NCBI RefSeq assembly: GCF_034427655.1
Contig: NZ_JAXOFX010000005.1
Coordinates: 124,001 to 188,000 of the forward strand
Direction: 5' to 3'
Source: Robertmurraya_A mangrovi
GTDB lineage: Bacteria > Bacillota > Bacilli > Bacillales > Cytobacillaceae
Length of the DNA stretch: 64,000 bases
Below are positions 44,450 to 53,645 of the stretch, one piece after another. Every line of letters starts with the position of its first letter. The stretch's first letter is position 1. A model generated the notes under the pieces. It ran no database searches, had not been told where the DNA came from, and saw only the letters and a list, made by a program, of their open reading frames with translations. The position numbers and the translations under genes were made by a program.

Positions 44450-46834
44450 TTAGTTTCTAAGTGGTTTTCCTTTTAATAGCATGTGTTGCATACGTTGTTG
44501 TGTTTTTGGTTCTGCAACTAAACTTAAGAATGCTTCTCTTTCTAGGTCTAGTAAGTATTGTTCGTCAACTTCTGTTCCAAACGGTACCTTTCCTCCCGCA
44601 ATGACATATGCTAGCTTTTTAGCAATTTTCAAGTCATGCTCAGAAATGTAACCAGAGTAAAGCATTGTTTGTGCACCTAATAATAGAGTTGCGTAACCTG
44701 TTTCACCGACAACAGGGATTTTCTTACGTACCGGCGGCTTATAGCCTTTTTCAAATAGAGATAATACAGCTTGTTTTGCATCATATAATTGGTGATCACC
44801 ATTCACGCTCACACCGTCTGCTTTATTTAAGAAGTTATTATCACGAGCTTCATCACCAGAAGTGGATACTTTCGCCATTGCAACGGATTCGAACACTTTA
44901 TTCGCTACGTTTTGAAGATCGAATTGTACTCCATTTGGTAAGCTGTCTAAGTGCTTAATGTATAATTCTTTATTACCGCCTCCACCAGGGATTAAGCCAA
45001 CACCTACTTCAACTAGACCCATATAAGTTTCCATTGAAGCTTGGATATGAGCAGCCGGTAAACATACCTCTGCACCGCCACCTAGTGTCATGCCGAATGG
45101 TGCTGCAACAACTGGTTTAGAGCTGTATTTAATTTTCATCATCGCTTGTTGGAAGTGGCGAACAACCATATCTAATTCATAGATATTATCGTCTTGAGCT
45201 TCCATTAAGATCATTCCAAGGTTAGCTCCAACACAGAAGTTCTTACCTTGGTTCCCGATCACGAGGCCTTTAAAGTTCTTTTCAACTTCATCTACTGCAA
45301 AGTTAATCATTTGAAGGATGTCTAGACCGATCGCATTGCTATGAGAGTGGAATTCTAGTAATGCTACTCCGTCTCCAAGGTCTATTAAACTAGCACCACT
45401 ATTTTTCTTAATAACACCTTTTTGCTTTTTCAGCTTTTTAAGGTTAATTACTTTAGAATTTTCTTCTACTAATTTATATTCACCATTTTGATAAAAGAAT
45501 AGGTTACCTTCCTCTTCTTTATAGAAAGTAGTGAAACCATTTCCTAACATTTCTTTAATCCACGCTGGAACCGTTAATCCGTCCTCTTCCATCTTCTGAA
45601 CTGATTTTTCTAAGCCAAGAGAATCCCATGCTTCAAAAGGTCCTTGCTCCCAACCGAAGCCCCATTTCATAGCACGGTCAATCGCTACGATATCATCAGC
45701 AATCGTTCCTAGTAGGTCGGCAGAATACACTAAAACTGGGCTAAAAATACTCCATAATAGTTGGCCCGCACGGTCATTTGCATAAACAAGCGCTTTCATT
45801 TTGTTTGCTAAGCCTTTTTCTTGCTTGCTTAATTCAGTTGAAGCTGTTTTTAATTTCTTGCGTGGACCATATTCTAATGTAGCTGGGTCTAGTTCTAAAA
45901 TCTCTTTTCCTTTTTTGAGGAAGAATCCTTGACCTGACTTACTTCCTAACCAGCCTTTGTTTAACATTTCTTGCATGAATGCAGGTACTTCGAATACTTC
46001 TTTTTCTGCCCCATCTACTTGGTCATACACATTTTTTGCAACGTGTGCGAATGTATCTAGTCCAACTACATCTAATGTTCTGAACGTAGCTGATTTCGGT
46101 CTTCCAATTAGTGGTCCAGTAATAGAGTCAACTTCTCCAACGCTATACTCGCCTTTTAACATTTCGCGAACCGTTACTAACAAACCATATGTCCCGATTC
46201 TGTTAGCAATGAAGTTTGGTGTATCTTTCGCTTCAACGACACCTTTACCAAGTACATCTTCTCCAAATTGCTTCATAAATGCGAACACTTCAGGAGATGT
46301 ATGTTTCGTTGGAATTACTTCTAATAATTTTAAGTAACGTGGTGGGTTAAAGAAGTGTGTTCCTAAGAAATGCTTTTGGAAATCTTCAGAACGTCCTTCC
46401 GCCATTGCCTCTACAGAAATTCCAGATGTATTAGAACTTACGATACTTCCTGGTTTACGGTATTGGTCAACTTTAGAGAAAACTTGTTGTTTAATTGCCA
46501 AATTTTCAACTACTACTTCAATAATCCAATCTACGTCTTTTAAACGCTCCATATCATCATCAAAGTTTCCAGCTTCAATAAGTGCCAAATTCTTTTTCGA
46601 AGTAAGTGGAGCTGGTTTTTGTTTTAATAATTTTTGTACTGCCTCTGAGCTAATACGATTACGAACCTGTTTATCTTCAAGGGTAAGCCCTTTTCCTTTT
46701 TCAACTTCTGTTAATTCACGAGGTACGATATCCAGCAATAATGTTGGTATTCCGATATTTGCTAAGTGAGCTGCAATTCCAGAGCCCATTACACCCGAAC
46801 CTAGTACAGCTGCTTTTTTAATTTGTTGGATCAA
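44450..46834 (-). CDS. fadN: 3-hydroxyacyl-CoA dehydrogenase / enoyl-CoA hydratase fusion
   Basis: 794 aa. N-terminal 3-hydroxyacyl-CoA dehydrogenase with Rossmann loop VLGSGVMGSGIAAHLA and FFNPPRYLKLLEV; C-terminal crotonase domain (about 490-700) with VIGNQGKNFCVGANL and GMTLGGGAEVCL. Domain order is opposite to E. coli FadB, normal for Firmicutes. First gene of fadNAE; a FadR box lies 23 bp before the ATG. Confidence 0.94.
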   Translation of the reverse strand: MIQQIKKAAVLGSGVMGSGIAAHLANIGIPTLLLDIVPRELTEVEKGKGLTLEDKQVRNRISSEAVQKLLKQKPAPLTSKKNLALIEAGNFDDDMERLKDVDWIIEVVVENLAIKQQVFSKVDQYRKPGSIVSSNTSGISVEAMAEGRSEDFQKHFLGTHFFNPPRYLKLLEVIPTKHTSPEVFAFMKQFGEDVLGKGVVEAKDTPNFIANRIGTYGLLVTVREMLKGEYSVGEVDSITGPLIGRPKSATFRTLDVVGLDTFAHVAKNVYDQVDGAEKEVFEVPAFMQEMLNKGWLGSKSGQGFFLKKGKEILELDPATLEYGPRKKLKTASTELSKQEKGLANKMKALVYANDRAGQLLWSIFSPVLVYSADLLGTIADDIVAIDRAMKWGFGWEQGPFEAWDSLGLEKSVQKMEEDGLTVPAWIKEMLGNGFTTFYKEEEGNLFFYQNGEYKLVEENSKVINLKKLKKQKGVIKKNSGASLIDLGDGVALLEFHSHSNAIGLDILQMINFAVDEVEKNFKGLVIGNQGKNFCVGANLGMILMEAQDDNIYELDMVVRHFQQAMMKIKYSSKPVVAAPFGMTLGGGAEVCLPAAHIQASMETYMGLVEVGVGLIPGGGGNKELYIKHLDSLPNGVQFDLQNVANKVFESVAMAKVSTSGDEARDNNFLNKADGVSVNGDHQLYDAKQAVLSLFEKGYKPPVRKKIPVVGETGYATLLLGAQTMLYSGYISEHDLKIAKKLAYVIAGGKVPFGTEVDEQYLLDLEREAFLSLVAEPKTQQRMQHMLLKGKPLRN

Positions 46835-46856
46835 CTTTTTCTCCCCCTTGACATTT

Positions 46857-46874
46857 TGAATGAACCCTCATTCA
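46857..46874. promoter_or_regulatory. FadR operator of fadNAE
   Basis: TGAATGAACCCTCATTCA is an 18-bp palindrome (7-4-7) matching the Bacillus FadR (YsiA) consensus TGAATGANTANTCATTCA. FadR represses until long-chain acyl-CoA is present. A half-site TGAATGAGTC lies at 46901. Confidence 0.85.
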
Positions 46875-47093
46875 TTTTTTTGTCAAAAAAATATTTGCTC
46901 TGAATGAGTCTTGTTATTATTAATATAAAATATTTTAAAAATTTACGCAATATATAGAAGCGGATTAATGAAAATTTTTTGAAAATTATTTTTGAACTAG
47001 TGATTTATACTTTGAATTTGGATTTGAGTCCTAGCTCATGATTTAGTTCCAATTGGGCACCTTATTCATGAGTATTGTTAGGAGGTGAATGTA

Positions 47094-47225
47094 ATGGGTA
47101 AAATGAAGAAAAATCCTTCAAAAGCTGGTGTTAGTGCTGCAAGCGTACAAGGAGATGCTGGTCCAACAGTTGAAAGAGATGGCGGCGGAAAAAGAAACAG
47201 CCAGAATAACCAATATAAAAGGTAA
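47094..47225 (+). CDS. yuzL: YuzL family small protein
   Basis: 43-aa basic, disordered protein (MGKMKKNPSKAGVSAAS..., Gly- and Asn-rich end), matching YuzL, which lies in this spot in bacilli. AGGAGG 7 nt before the ATG makes translation credible. Function unknown; resembles small spore-associated proteins in composition only. Confidence 0.75.
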   Translation: MGKMKKNPSKAGVSAASVQGDAGPTVERDGGGKRNSQNNQYKR

Positions 47226-47233
47226 ATAGATTA

Positions 47234-47400
47234 GAAAAGCGGAAGCGTCACGGTTAGCGACGTATGGACTGGAGCGCCTCGACTGAGATAAAGGAAACAC
47301 GAAGAGCGTGAGCGATTCGATGTTGACTTATCGTAGGGAGAGGAGCGAAGTACACTAGTCGCTGGGCGCTGGAGCTAGACAGTACTCTAACTTTAGAAAA
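47234..47400. repeat. Dispersed structured repeat after yuzL
   Basis: A GC-richer block (AAAGCGGAAGCGTCACGG ... GGAGCGCCTCGACTG ... GGGCGCTGGAGCTAGACAG) clearly unlike its AT-rich surroundings. Its right end recurs after lytH (16951). Similar non-coding repeats are common between genes in Bacillaceae. Parts such as GAGCGCCTC/GGCGCTGGAGC can pair, so it is likely folded if transcribed. Confidence 0.6.
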
Positions 47401-47422
47401 CTTATACTTACTTATCTAATGA

Positions 47423-47457
47423 AGAAAGCACCCTTTTTTGGGGGTGCTTTCTGTTTT
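47423..47457. terminator. Terminator-like hairpin between yuzL and fadM
   Basis: AGAAAGCACCC...GGGTGCTTTCT perfect 11-bp stem. T-runs on either side are short (CTGTTTT on plus, CTTC on minus), so it may act weakly in both directions. Confidence 0.6.
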
Positions 47458-47496
47458 ACTTGTGTTTTGTATGACAGTTTTGGCCACGAAAATCTA

Positions 47497-47606
47497 TATA
47501 TCCGCGGAATTTTTGATTTATCCGCGATAATCCAAATATATCCGCGCTTTTTTGACTTTATCCGCGAAAATATCAATATATCCGCGTTTATTTCATTATA
47601 TCCGCG
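47497..47606. repeat. Six-copy array of TWTATCCGCG at exact 20-bp spacing
   Basis: TCCGCG occurs at 47501, 47521, 47541, 47561, 47581 and 47601, each preceded by TATA or TTTA; the intervening 10 bp are unrelated in sequence. On the minus strand the unit reads CGCGGATAWA. The array fills the convergent gap between the hairpin after yuzL and the fadM 3' end. A 20-bp period is not a multiple of three, so the open frame that crosses it is accidental. Confidence 0.9.
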
Positions 47607-47648
47607 AAACGCAACTTTTTAGTCCAGACTTGTTGCTACACTCCTTTC

Positions 47649-48566
47649 TTACTTCTTAAACATACCTTTTAAAACAAACGCAACGTTAGCCGGACGTTCA
47701 GCTAGACGGCGCATGAAGTATCCGTACCAGTCTGTTCCATAAGGTACATAAACACGCATTTTGTAGCCTTCTTTTACTAGCTCTAACTGTCTTTCCGTAC
47801 GGATTCCGTATAACATTTGGAATTCGAATTGGTCGTTTGGAATGTTATTTTCTTTTACGAATTGTTTAGTATATTCGATCATTGCTTCGTCATGTGAAGC
47901 AACAGCCGTGTAGTTTCCGTTTAACATGTGCATTGCGATAATCTTCTTGAAGTTTTCATCCACATCTTTCTTTTCCGGAAAAGCCACTTCAGGAGATTCC
48001 TTATATGCACCTTTTACTAAACGAAGGTTTGGATGATACTCATTTAAATCTTTCATATCTTGTTCCGTACGGTATAGGTAAGCTTGGATTACCGTTCCAA
48101 CATTATCATATTCCGATCTTAGTTGTTTAAAGATATCAATCGATTTTTGGCAACGAGAGAAATCCTCCATATCAATCGTAACAAAAACATTATTCTTTTT
48201 CGCAGCTTCTAGAATTCTGCGCATGTTTCTCATAACAACTTCATCAGAAATATCTAATCCCATAGATGTCATTTTTAACGAAAGCTGAGAATTAAGTTTT
48301 TCGCGTCCGATTGCTTCAATAGCAATGATGGAGTTATCAGCCATTTCATTGGCTTCATGCTCGTTATCAACAAACTCACCTAAATAATCGATTGTAACAG
48401 CTAAACCTTTACGATTTAAGTCTTTAATTACTTTAACTGCTAAATCGATTGTTTCTCCAGCTACAAAGCGAGATGCTCCAAAACGAAGGCCATACTTTTT
48501 AGCTAGTTTTGTTAGCGCTTTATTTTTTGATAAAAAGAGAAAGAAATCTCTCATCAATTGTTCCAT
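47649..48566 (-). CDS. fadM: Proline dehydrogenase (FadM/PutB-like)
   Basis: 305-aa FAD-dependent proline oxidase giving pyrroline-5-carboxylate. Core TIM-barrel segments DMEDFSRCQKSIDIF, LVKGAYKE, ASHDEAMIEY, FEFQMLYGIR and the C-terminal YVPYGTDWYGYFMRRLAERP with the substrate-binding RR pair are present. Called yusM/fadM at this position in B. subtilis. GGGGG precedes the ATG. Confidence 0.92.
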   Translation of the reverse strand: MEQLMRDFFLFLSKNKALTKLAKKYGLRFGASRFVAGETIDLAVKVIKDLNRKGLAVTIDYLGEFVDNEHEANEMADNSIIAIEAIGREKLNSQLSLKMTSMGLDISDEVVMRNMRRILEAAKKNNVFVTIDMEDFSRCQKSIDIFKQLRSEYDNVGTVIQAYLYRTEQDMKDLNEYHPNLRLVKGAYKESPEVAFPEKKDVDENFKKIIAMHMLNGNYTAVASHDEAMIEYTKQFVKENNIPNDQFEFQMLYGIRTERQLELVKEGYKMRVYVPYGTDWYGYFMRRLAERPANVAFVLKGMFKK

Positions 48567-48841
48567 GTTGTTTTTCCCCCTAGTATGACTAAATGATTGA
48601 TCCGTATCTATATAAAAAATAACGTGTATGATGCAATGATATCACTTATCTTTCTATCAAAATATCACTGCAAAATGGTTATGAGTGTCTATTAAATTGC
48701 CAAAATAATTTTAACATCTTTCGATAATTTTGAATATAGATTTAAGTGAAAATTATCGATATTTGTCGTGTTTTGCTCGAATACTTCCCTTCTCGTCGTG
48801 GAAGGCTAATTCCGACTACACCAATATTTAGGAGGGGTAAA

Positions 48842-49120
48842 ATGCAGCAACAAAATATGAACATGAACCAAAATATGGCGAACCAGCAAAATATCATGTC
48901 TCAGCCACCGAAAGTAATATCAACAAAAGACTCCATTTACTTAACAGACATGCTTTCATGGAACTTGCTAGCTATGAAAAAGGCACACTTCTATGCACAA
49001 CACTGCCAAGATATGAATTTAAAAAGTGAATTCGAAAAGTGCGGTCAAATGCACCAAAGACATTACGAGCAAATCCTTTCCCATTTAGACCAACAAAACC
49101 AACCATTCATGCAACAATAA
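48842..49120 (+). CDS. yusN: CotF-domain spore coat protein (YusN-like)
   Basis: 92 aa with a Gln/Asn/Met-rich start and a coat F helical hairpin (STKDSIYLTDMLSWNLLAMKKAHFYAQHC). Start ATG at 48842 because AGGAGGGG lies 6 nt upstream; an in-frame ATG at 48746 has no site. First of two tandem coat F genes 16 bp apart, presumably expressed late in sporulation. Confidence 0.82.
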   Translation: MQQQNMNMNQNMANQQNIMSQPPKVISTKDSIYLTDMLSWNLLAMKKAHFYAQHCQDMNLKSEFEKCGQMHQRHYEQILSHLDQQNQPFMQQ

Positions 49121-49136
49121 GAAAGGACTGATACAG

Positions 49137-49508
49137 ATGAACCAGAATCAAATGCCAAACCAGGGTCAAAGCCAAGGGCAGCAAAAAATTCAAAATCCTG
49201 AATCACCTATTGCAAAAAATCCACAAATGAATGATCGTGATTTTACAAATGACCTACTAGCAATGGAAAAATACATGACAGATGCTTATTGTACATACCT
49301 CAATGAGGCTAGCCATCAATCACTGTATCAGGATGTATTGAATATTTTTAATGAAACACAAAATGCACAAAGAAACTTTTATGATTTAATGTTCAAAAAT
49401 GGTTGGTATAGTATTGAGCCAGCAGAACAACAAAAATTACAACAATCCTACCAGCAATTCCAAGGCTACTCTACACAATTTCCATACAGTTTAAATAACT
49501 TGCAGTAA
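49137..49508 (+). CDS. CotF-like spore coat protein
   Basis: 123 aa, Gln/Asn-rich N-terminus then a coat F region (DRDFTNDLLAMEKYMTDAYCTYLNEASH, QRNFYDLMFKNGWY). Paralogue-like partner of the preceding gene, GAAAGGA ribosome site 10 nt upstream. Ends in a Gln-rich tail. Confidence 0.8.
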   Translation: MNQNQMPNQGQSQGQQKIQNPESPIAKNPQMNDRDFTNDLLAMEKYMTDAYCTYLNEASHQSLYQDVLNIFNETQNAQRNFYDLMFKNGWYSIEPAEQQKLQQSYQQFQGYSTQFPYSLNNLQ

Positions 49509-49566
49509 GCATAATGTATCTATTTTTCTCAATATACCTCTATCAATTATTTGAAAACAGCCTTAC

Positions 49567-49603
49567 AAAAAGCCGCTCCTACTATAGTGTAGAAACGGCT
49601 TTT
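49567..49603. terminator. Terminator between the coat F pair and yusU
   Basis: AAAAGCCG...CGGCTTTT arms with an inner CTCCTACTATAGTGTAGAA loop that can pair further (CTACac/gTAG); placed between convergent genes. Confidence 0.7.
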
Positions 49604-49604
49604 A

Positions 49605-49853
49605 TTAACTTTGTTTTTGTTGTCGATGTTGATCATTTAGTTGCTTAATCTCACCTATAATTTTCATCATCTCTTCTTTTCCATCCGGGTGCAACTCATT
49701 CCAATGTTTCACTAGTGGTGGCATCGACTTACTGATATACGTATATAGTGCCCAAACCTTAATTTTTTCAACTAATTCTTGATCTGCCTCTCCAACCAGT
49801 AGTTCCGTATACTTGTTAAGGAGCGCATCAAACTGCTCTTGAAATGTAGACAA
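49605..49853 (-). CDS. yusU: YusU family (DUF2573) protein
   Basis: 82-aa helical cytosolic protein matching DUF2573/YusU (WALYTYISKSMPPLVKHWNELHPDGKEEM recognisable in part). Function unknown. Last gene behind the siderophore importer cluster, as yusU lies next to yusV in B. subtilis. Confidence 0.75.
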   Translation of the reverse strand: MSTFQEQFDALLNKYTELLVGEADQELVEKIKVWALYTYISKSMPPLVKHWNELHPDGKEEMMKIIGEIKQLNDQHRQQKQS

Positions 49854-49877
49854 AGTAACACCCCCTTTTGTAACTCT

Positions 49878-50648
49878 TTATTTCTTCCGATTACATGTCT
49901 GAGGACAAATTTTACAACGCTCAGATGTCTCTGTAATTTGATAAAAGAAACAGCAGGTTGTTCTTACACGTACGACTTCATCCAAATGCTCAACATATCT
50001 TTTCTCATGATAATGTCTTTTAATTGGGTTTTCATGAAACTTTCCAAAGAGAGAACCTGGTGCCTCTTGAACTAGAAAATGTAAGTCTTCCTTCGCTCGT
50101 TTTCTTACATCTTCATTTTCGTGCTCAGCAAGAACAGTTTCATATAACCAAAAAATATATATGGCGATGTTTTCCCATAAAATTAATTTTGATTGTTTTG
50201 TCACTTTGGTTATTTCGCTAATAACTGGAGAAATGACATTGCTAAAAAAGGATTGAATGCCTTCCCTTCTCCATTCTTCCCTATCTTGACCTGATAACTC
50301 CACCGTTAAATCGGAAAAATAAAAAGTAGGTAACCAAATTTTATCTTCATCATTAGTTTGAAGATAAATTTTTTCAAGAGAAGTATTGAACCTTTTATTA
50401 AATGCCGTCATTGAATATAAGTAAATAGCTGTAAGAAAAGCATACCTTTTCGAAAACATGGATGCTGTTACTTTCACATTAGGAGATCCAATATGTTTGG
50501 TAACGTCCTGAATAAAAGTGAATAGAGTATCATTATCCAATAACTGATCTAATCTTATAGATAATGGCAAATTCGATTGTTCATGTTCGGAGATAAATCG
50601 ATAATTACTCAGCTCTTCAATTTCATTTTTTAAAAGTTGATTACCCAT
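49878..50648 (-). CDS. FhuF-type siderophore-iron reductase
   Basis: 256 aa. The C-terminal CC-x10-C-x2-C (TTCCFFYQITETSERCKICPQTC) is the 2Fe-2S site of FhuF ferric-siderophore reductases, which release iron in the cytosol. Its ATG overlaps the yusV end by 8 bp, so it is co-translated with the importer ATPase. It fits the role of intracellular iron release for this transport system. Confidence 0.82.
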   Translation of the reverse strand: MGNQLLKNEIEELSNYRFISEHEQSNLPLSIRLDQLLDNDTLFTFIQDVTKHIGSPNVKVTASMFSKRYAFLTAIYLYSMTAFNKRFNTSLEKIYLQTNDEDKIWLPTFYFSDLTVELSGQDREEWRREGIQSFFSNVISPVISEITKVTKQSKLILWENIAIYIFWLYETVLAEHENEDVRKRAKEDLHFLVQEAPGSLFGKFHENPIKRHYHEKRYVEHLDEVVRVRTTCCFFYQITETSERCKICPQTCNRKK

Positions 50649-51462
50649 TGGCTACTCCAACCTCTTTTAAAATGCATCTCCCTTTTCCATATGGAATACA
50701 TAAAGGAGTTCCAAATAGCGGATCAATCGTTACTTCACAATCCATACCAAATACATTTTTAACTAGATTACAGTTGATAACATGCTCTGGTTTTCCTTGT
50801 GCAAAAATTTGCTTATCCTTTATGGCTACAATGTTGTGAGCATAGCGACAAGCTAAGTTTAAATCATGAAGGACCATAACAATCGTTCGGTTTTCTTTTT
50901 CATTAAGTTCAAATAAAAGATCTAGTATCTCAATTTGATGTGTCATATCTAAATAAGTGGTAGGTTCATCAAGTAGAACTAGGTCGGTGTCTTGGGCTAA
51001 AGTCATAGCAATCCATGCCCTCTGCCTTTGACCACCTGAAAGGGAATCAACAGGACGCTCTTTCAAGTCTTCAATTCCGGTAGCCTTTAAAGCTGCATTT
51101 ACTTTTTCCTCATCTTCTTGCGTCCATTGTTTAAACCAATTTTGATAAGGGTATCTTCCTTGCTTAACCAGCTGCATAACCGTTAATCCTTCAGGTGCAA
51201 TAGGAGATTGAGGAAGGATCGCCATTTGCTTTGCCACATCTTTTGTAGACATTTTTGCAATGGCCTTTCCTTCTAACAATACTGCCCCAGACTTAGGTTT
51301 TAATAAACGAGCAATCGAGCGAAGAAGGGTGGATTTCCCGCAGCCATTCCCTCCGATAAAAACAGTAATTTCACCTTTAGGGATTTTCACATCTAGCTCA
51401 TTGATAATAATAGAATCTCCGTAAGACAAAGTTAGACTCTTTGTTTCAATAGCCTGTGCCAT
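50641..51462 (-). CDS. yusV: Iron-siderophore ABC transporter ATP-binding protein
   Basis: 273-aa FecE-type ATPase: Walker A GGNGCGKSTLLRS, signature LSGGQRQRAWIAM, Walker B LVLLDEPTTYLDM. In B. subtilis YusV serves several siderophore permeases; here it is adjacent to one complete set. 85 bp separate it from the permease gene upstream. Confidence 0.93.
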   Translation of the reverse strand: MAQAIETKSLTLSYGDSIIINELDVKIPKGEITVFIGGNGCGKSTLLRSIARLLKPKSGAVLLEGKAIAKMSTKDVAKQMAILPQSPIAPEGLTVMQLVKQGRYPYQNWFKQWTQEDEEKVNAALKATGIEDLKERPVDSLSGGQRQRAWIAMTLAQDTDLVLLDEPTTYLDMTHQIEILDLLFELNEKENRTIVMVLHDLNLACRYAHNIVAIKDKQIFAQGKPEHVINCNLVKNVFGMDCEVTIDPLFGTPLCIPYGKGRCILKEVGVANG

Positions 51463-51547
51463 TTTATCCGCTCCTTTTAAGGGTTTAGACTTTCTTGGGT
51501 AAAGCTTTCCTAATAATTTCTTGAAAGCTATCTATAATAAAACAAAC

Positions 51548-52600
51548 TCATGAATTTCGTGTCTTAAATAATAAATAGATAAAATAAGGTGCACCTATGC
51601 CTGCTGTAAAAACACCAGCTGGAATTTCTAGAGGTGAGAATAGTGTTCTTCCAATCAAATCTGCGACCATTACAAGGATAGCTCCAATAAGAGCTGACAC
51701 TGGAAGTAATGCTCCAAAGGCAGAACCGACTAGTCTTCTTGCCATATGAGGCGCCATTAATCCTACAAACCCAATCCCCCCAGCAAAAGCTACGGAACAA
51801 CCAACAAGAGCCGTGCTGATCATCAAAAGTATAAATCTTTGACGTTGTACTCTGCCGCCAACACCTGTTGCGATTTCGTCACCTAGTTCTTGAACATTTA
51901 ACTTACGAGCCATTATGATTGCTACTATAATAAGAATAACAATCCAAGGAACGGCAATGCCCACATTTGCCCAAGTTGAGCCATGAACGGTACCTGTTAT
52001 CCATATGTTGGCTTGGCTCGCTTTATAAATGGGAGCTAGCATTAACATCATAGTCGTTAATGCTTGCATAAGCGCTGAGATTCCAATTCCTATTAAGACA
52101 AGCCTTATAGGAGAAACCCCATTCTTCCATGCTAAAAAATAAACAAGTAATGCTATGAATCCTGCCCCCATAAAGGCTGATAAAGGTAACCAGCTAATAC
52201 TTAGAGGTTCCGCAGTAAACGTACCGTTAAAGGCTAAAAAGGCTACAACCGCTACAGAAGCTCCCCCCGTCATTCCAAGAATATCCGGTGATGCTAATGG
52301 ATTACGTATAATCCCTTGCAAGATTCCTCCAGCAACTGCAAGCCCCATCCCCACCATTAATGCCACAATGATTCTAGGGAGTCGAAACGATTTAACGACA
52401 AGCTGCTCCATTTCTGTTCCTCCGCCAAAAAACACAGACAAAACAGTAAGTGGGCTTATCTTCATCTCTCCTAAACCAGTGCTTAAGACAAACACGGCAG
52501 CCGAGATGACAAGTAAAAGGACAAAAACCTTTATAGCCCTTTTATCTATAAGAAAAGAGACTTTATCTTTATACATTCGAAAACTTTTATAATGGCTCAT
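51548..52600 (-). CDS. FecCD-family siderophore permease, second subunit
   Basis: 350-aa permease with about 9-10 helices; FecCD signatures PRIIVALMVGMGLAVAGGILQ, NPLASPDILGMTGGA and GFVGLMAPHMARRLVG. Overlaps the preceding permease gene by 4 bp. Most like YfhA of the YfiYZ-YfhA schizokinen/arthrobactin system; ligand is inferred. Confidence 0.9.
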   Translation of the reverse strand: MSHYKSFRMYKDKVSFLIDKRAIKVFVLLLVISAAVFVLSTGLGEMKISPLTVLSVFFGGGTEMEQLVVKSFRLPRIIVALMVGMGLAVAGGILQGIIRNPLASPDILGMTGGASVAVVAFLAFNGTFTAEPLSISWLPLSAFMGAGFIALLVYFLAWKNGVSPIRLVLIGIGISALMQALTTMMLMLAPIYKASQANIWITGTVHGSTWANVGIAVPWIVILIIVAIIMARKLNVQELGDEIATGVGGRVQRQRFILLMISTALVGCSVAFAGGIGFVGLMAPHMARRLVGSAFGALLPVSALIGAILVMVADLIGRTLFSPLEIPAGVFTAGIGAPYFIYLLFKTRNS

Positions 52601-53601
52601 CGTCCGTTAAACCCCTTTCTCGCTATATAAATAAAGAATGGAGTTCCAATAATGGCTGTCATTACACCAACAGGTACTTCCTGAGGCATAATAATGTAAC
52701 GGGCCATGATATCTGCTGCTAACAAAAGGATTCCTCCCAAGATACCTGCGTAAGGGATAACCCAACGATGATCAATCCCTACTATAGAACGAGTAATATG
52801 CGGAATAACAATCCCAATAAATCCAATTGGACCTGCTATCGCAACAGCTCCACCAGATAAGAGAATAACAAAAAGTGCAACAGCAATTTTTAAAAAGCCA
52901 GTATTCAACCCTAATCCTTTTGCCACGTCTTCTCCCATTGAGAGCACATTCATCTTGGAAGCAATTAAAATAGAACCTATCCAACCTACTATTAAATAAG
53001 GAAGCACTGATATCAATATCTCAAGCTTTCTTCCTTGGACAGAACCTGCTAACCAAAATAATACTTGGTCTAATGCTGCTTCGTTAATAACGAGAAAACC
53101 TTGTGTAAAGGAAGCAAACATGGCTGACATGGCTGCTCCAGCCAATGTTAATTTCATAGGAGTTAATCCTTCTCTACCAAGGGAACCAATGACATAAACA
53201 CCTATTGCAGCCACTGCTGCTCCTAAAAAGGCAATCCAAGCAAATGCTTGTAAATTCGATATTTGAAATAGAGAAACTGAAATAACGACTGCAAAACCGG
53301 CTCCTGCATTGACACCGAAAATCCCTGGTGAAGCTAACGGGTTTTTTGTAAGTGTTTGCATCAATGTTCCAGCGATGGCCAAACTACTCCCCACTGCTGC
53401 AGCAATTAACGCTCTAGGTAAGCGGACCGTTTCAAGAACGAGATGTTCATTCGATCCATTGTTACTTTGAAATGCATCCCACGCCATTTTCCAAGTTGTA
53501 TCTGTATACCCATACACAATGCTCGCGCCTATTAAAAAGATTAATAATAATATAGATACAAAGAGGCCTAGAAATCGTTGGCTATCTGTCTTCAATAACA
53601 T
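52597..53601 (-). CDS. FecCD-family siderophore permease, first subunit
   Basis: 334-aa permease with the same signatures (PRALIAAAVGSSLAIAGTLMQ, NPLASPGIFGVNAGAG, GFIGIVIPHITRSIVG). Most like YfiZ. First gene of the minus-strand iron operon: permease-permease-ATPase-reductase-yusU. Its leader carries a perfect 23-bp inverted repeat. Confidence 0.9.
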   Translation of the reverse strand: MLLKTDSQRFLGLFVSILLLIFLIGASIVYGYTDTTWKMAWDAFQSNNGSNEHLVLETVRLPRALIAAAVGSSLAIAGTLMQTLTKNPLASPGIFGVNAGAGFAVVISVSLFQISNLQAFAWIAFLGAAVAAIGVYVIGSLGREGLTPMKLTLAGAAMSAMFASFTQGFLVINEAALDQVLFWLAGSVQGRKLEILISVLPYLIVGWIGSILIASKMNVLSMGEDVAKGLGLNTGFLKIAVALFVILLSGGAVAIAGPIGFIGIVIPHITRSIVGIDHRWVIPYAGILGGILLLAADIMARYIIMPQEVPVGVMTAIIGTPFFIYIARKGFNGR

Positions 53602-53645
53602 ACAAAAATCCTTCCAACTTCATAATATTTAACAAGTATTTCATC

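Noticed and set aside
46864..46886. SigA promoter over the FadR box of fadNAE
   Set aside because: TTGACA is present, but nothing like TATAAT lies 16-18 bp downstream, so no promoter is called.
47118..47300. Minus-strand ORF opposite yuzL and the repeat
   Set aside because: Antisense to a better-supported small gene, no ribosome site, spans a dispersed repeat.
47497..47606. CRISPR array
   Set aside because: Repeat core is only ~10 bp with 10-bp spacers, and no cas genes are present.
47419..47622. 67-codon plus-strand ORF across the TCCGCG array
   Set aside because: The 20-bp period shifts frame at every unit and no ribosome site precedes it; an open frame here is accidental.
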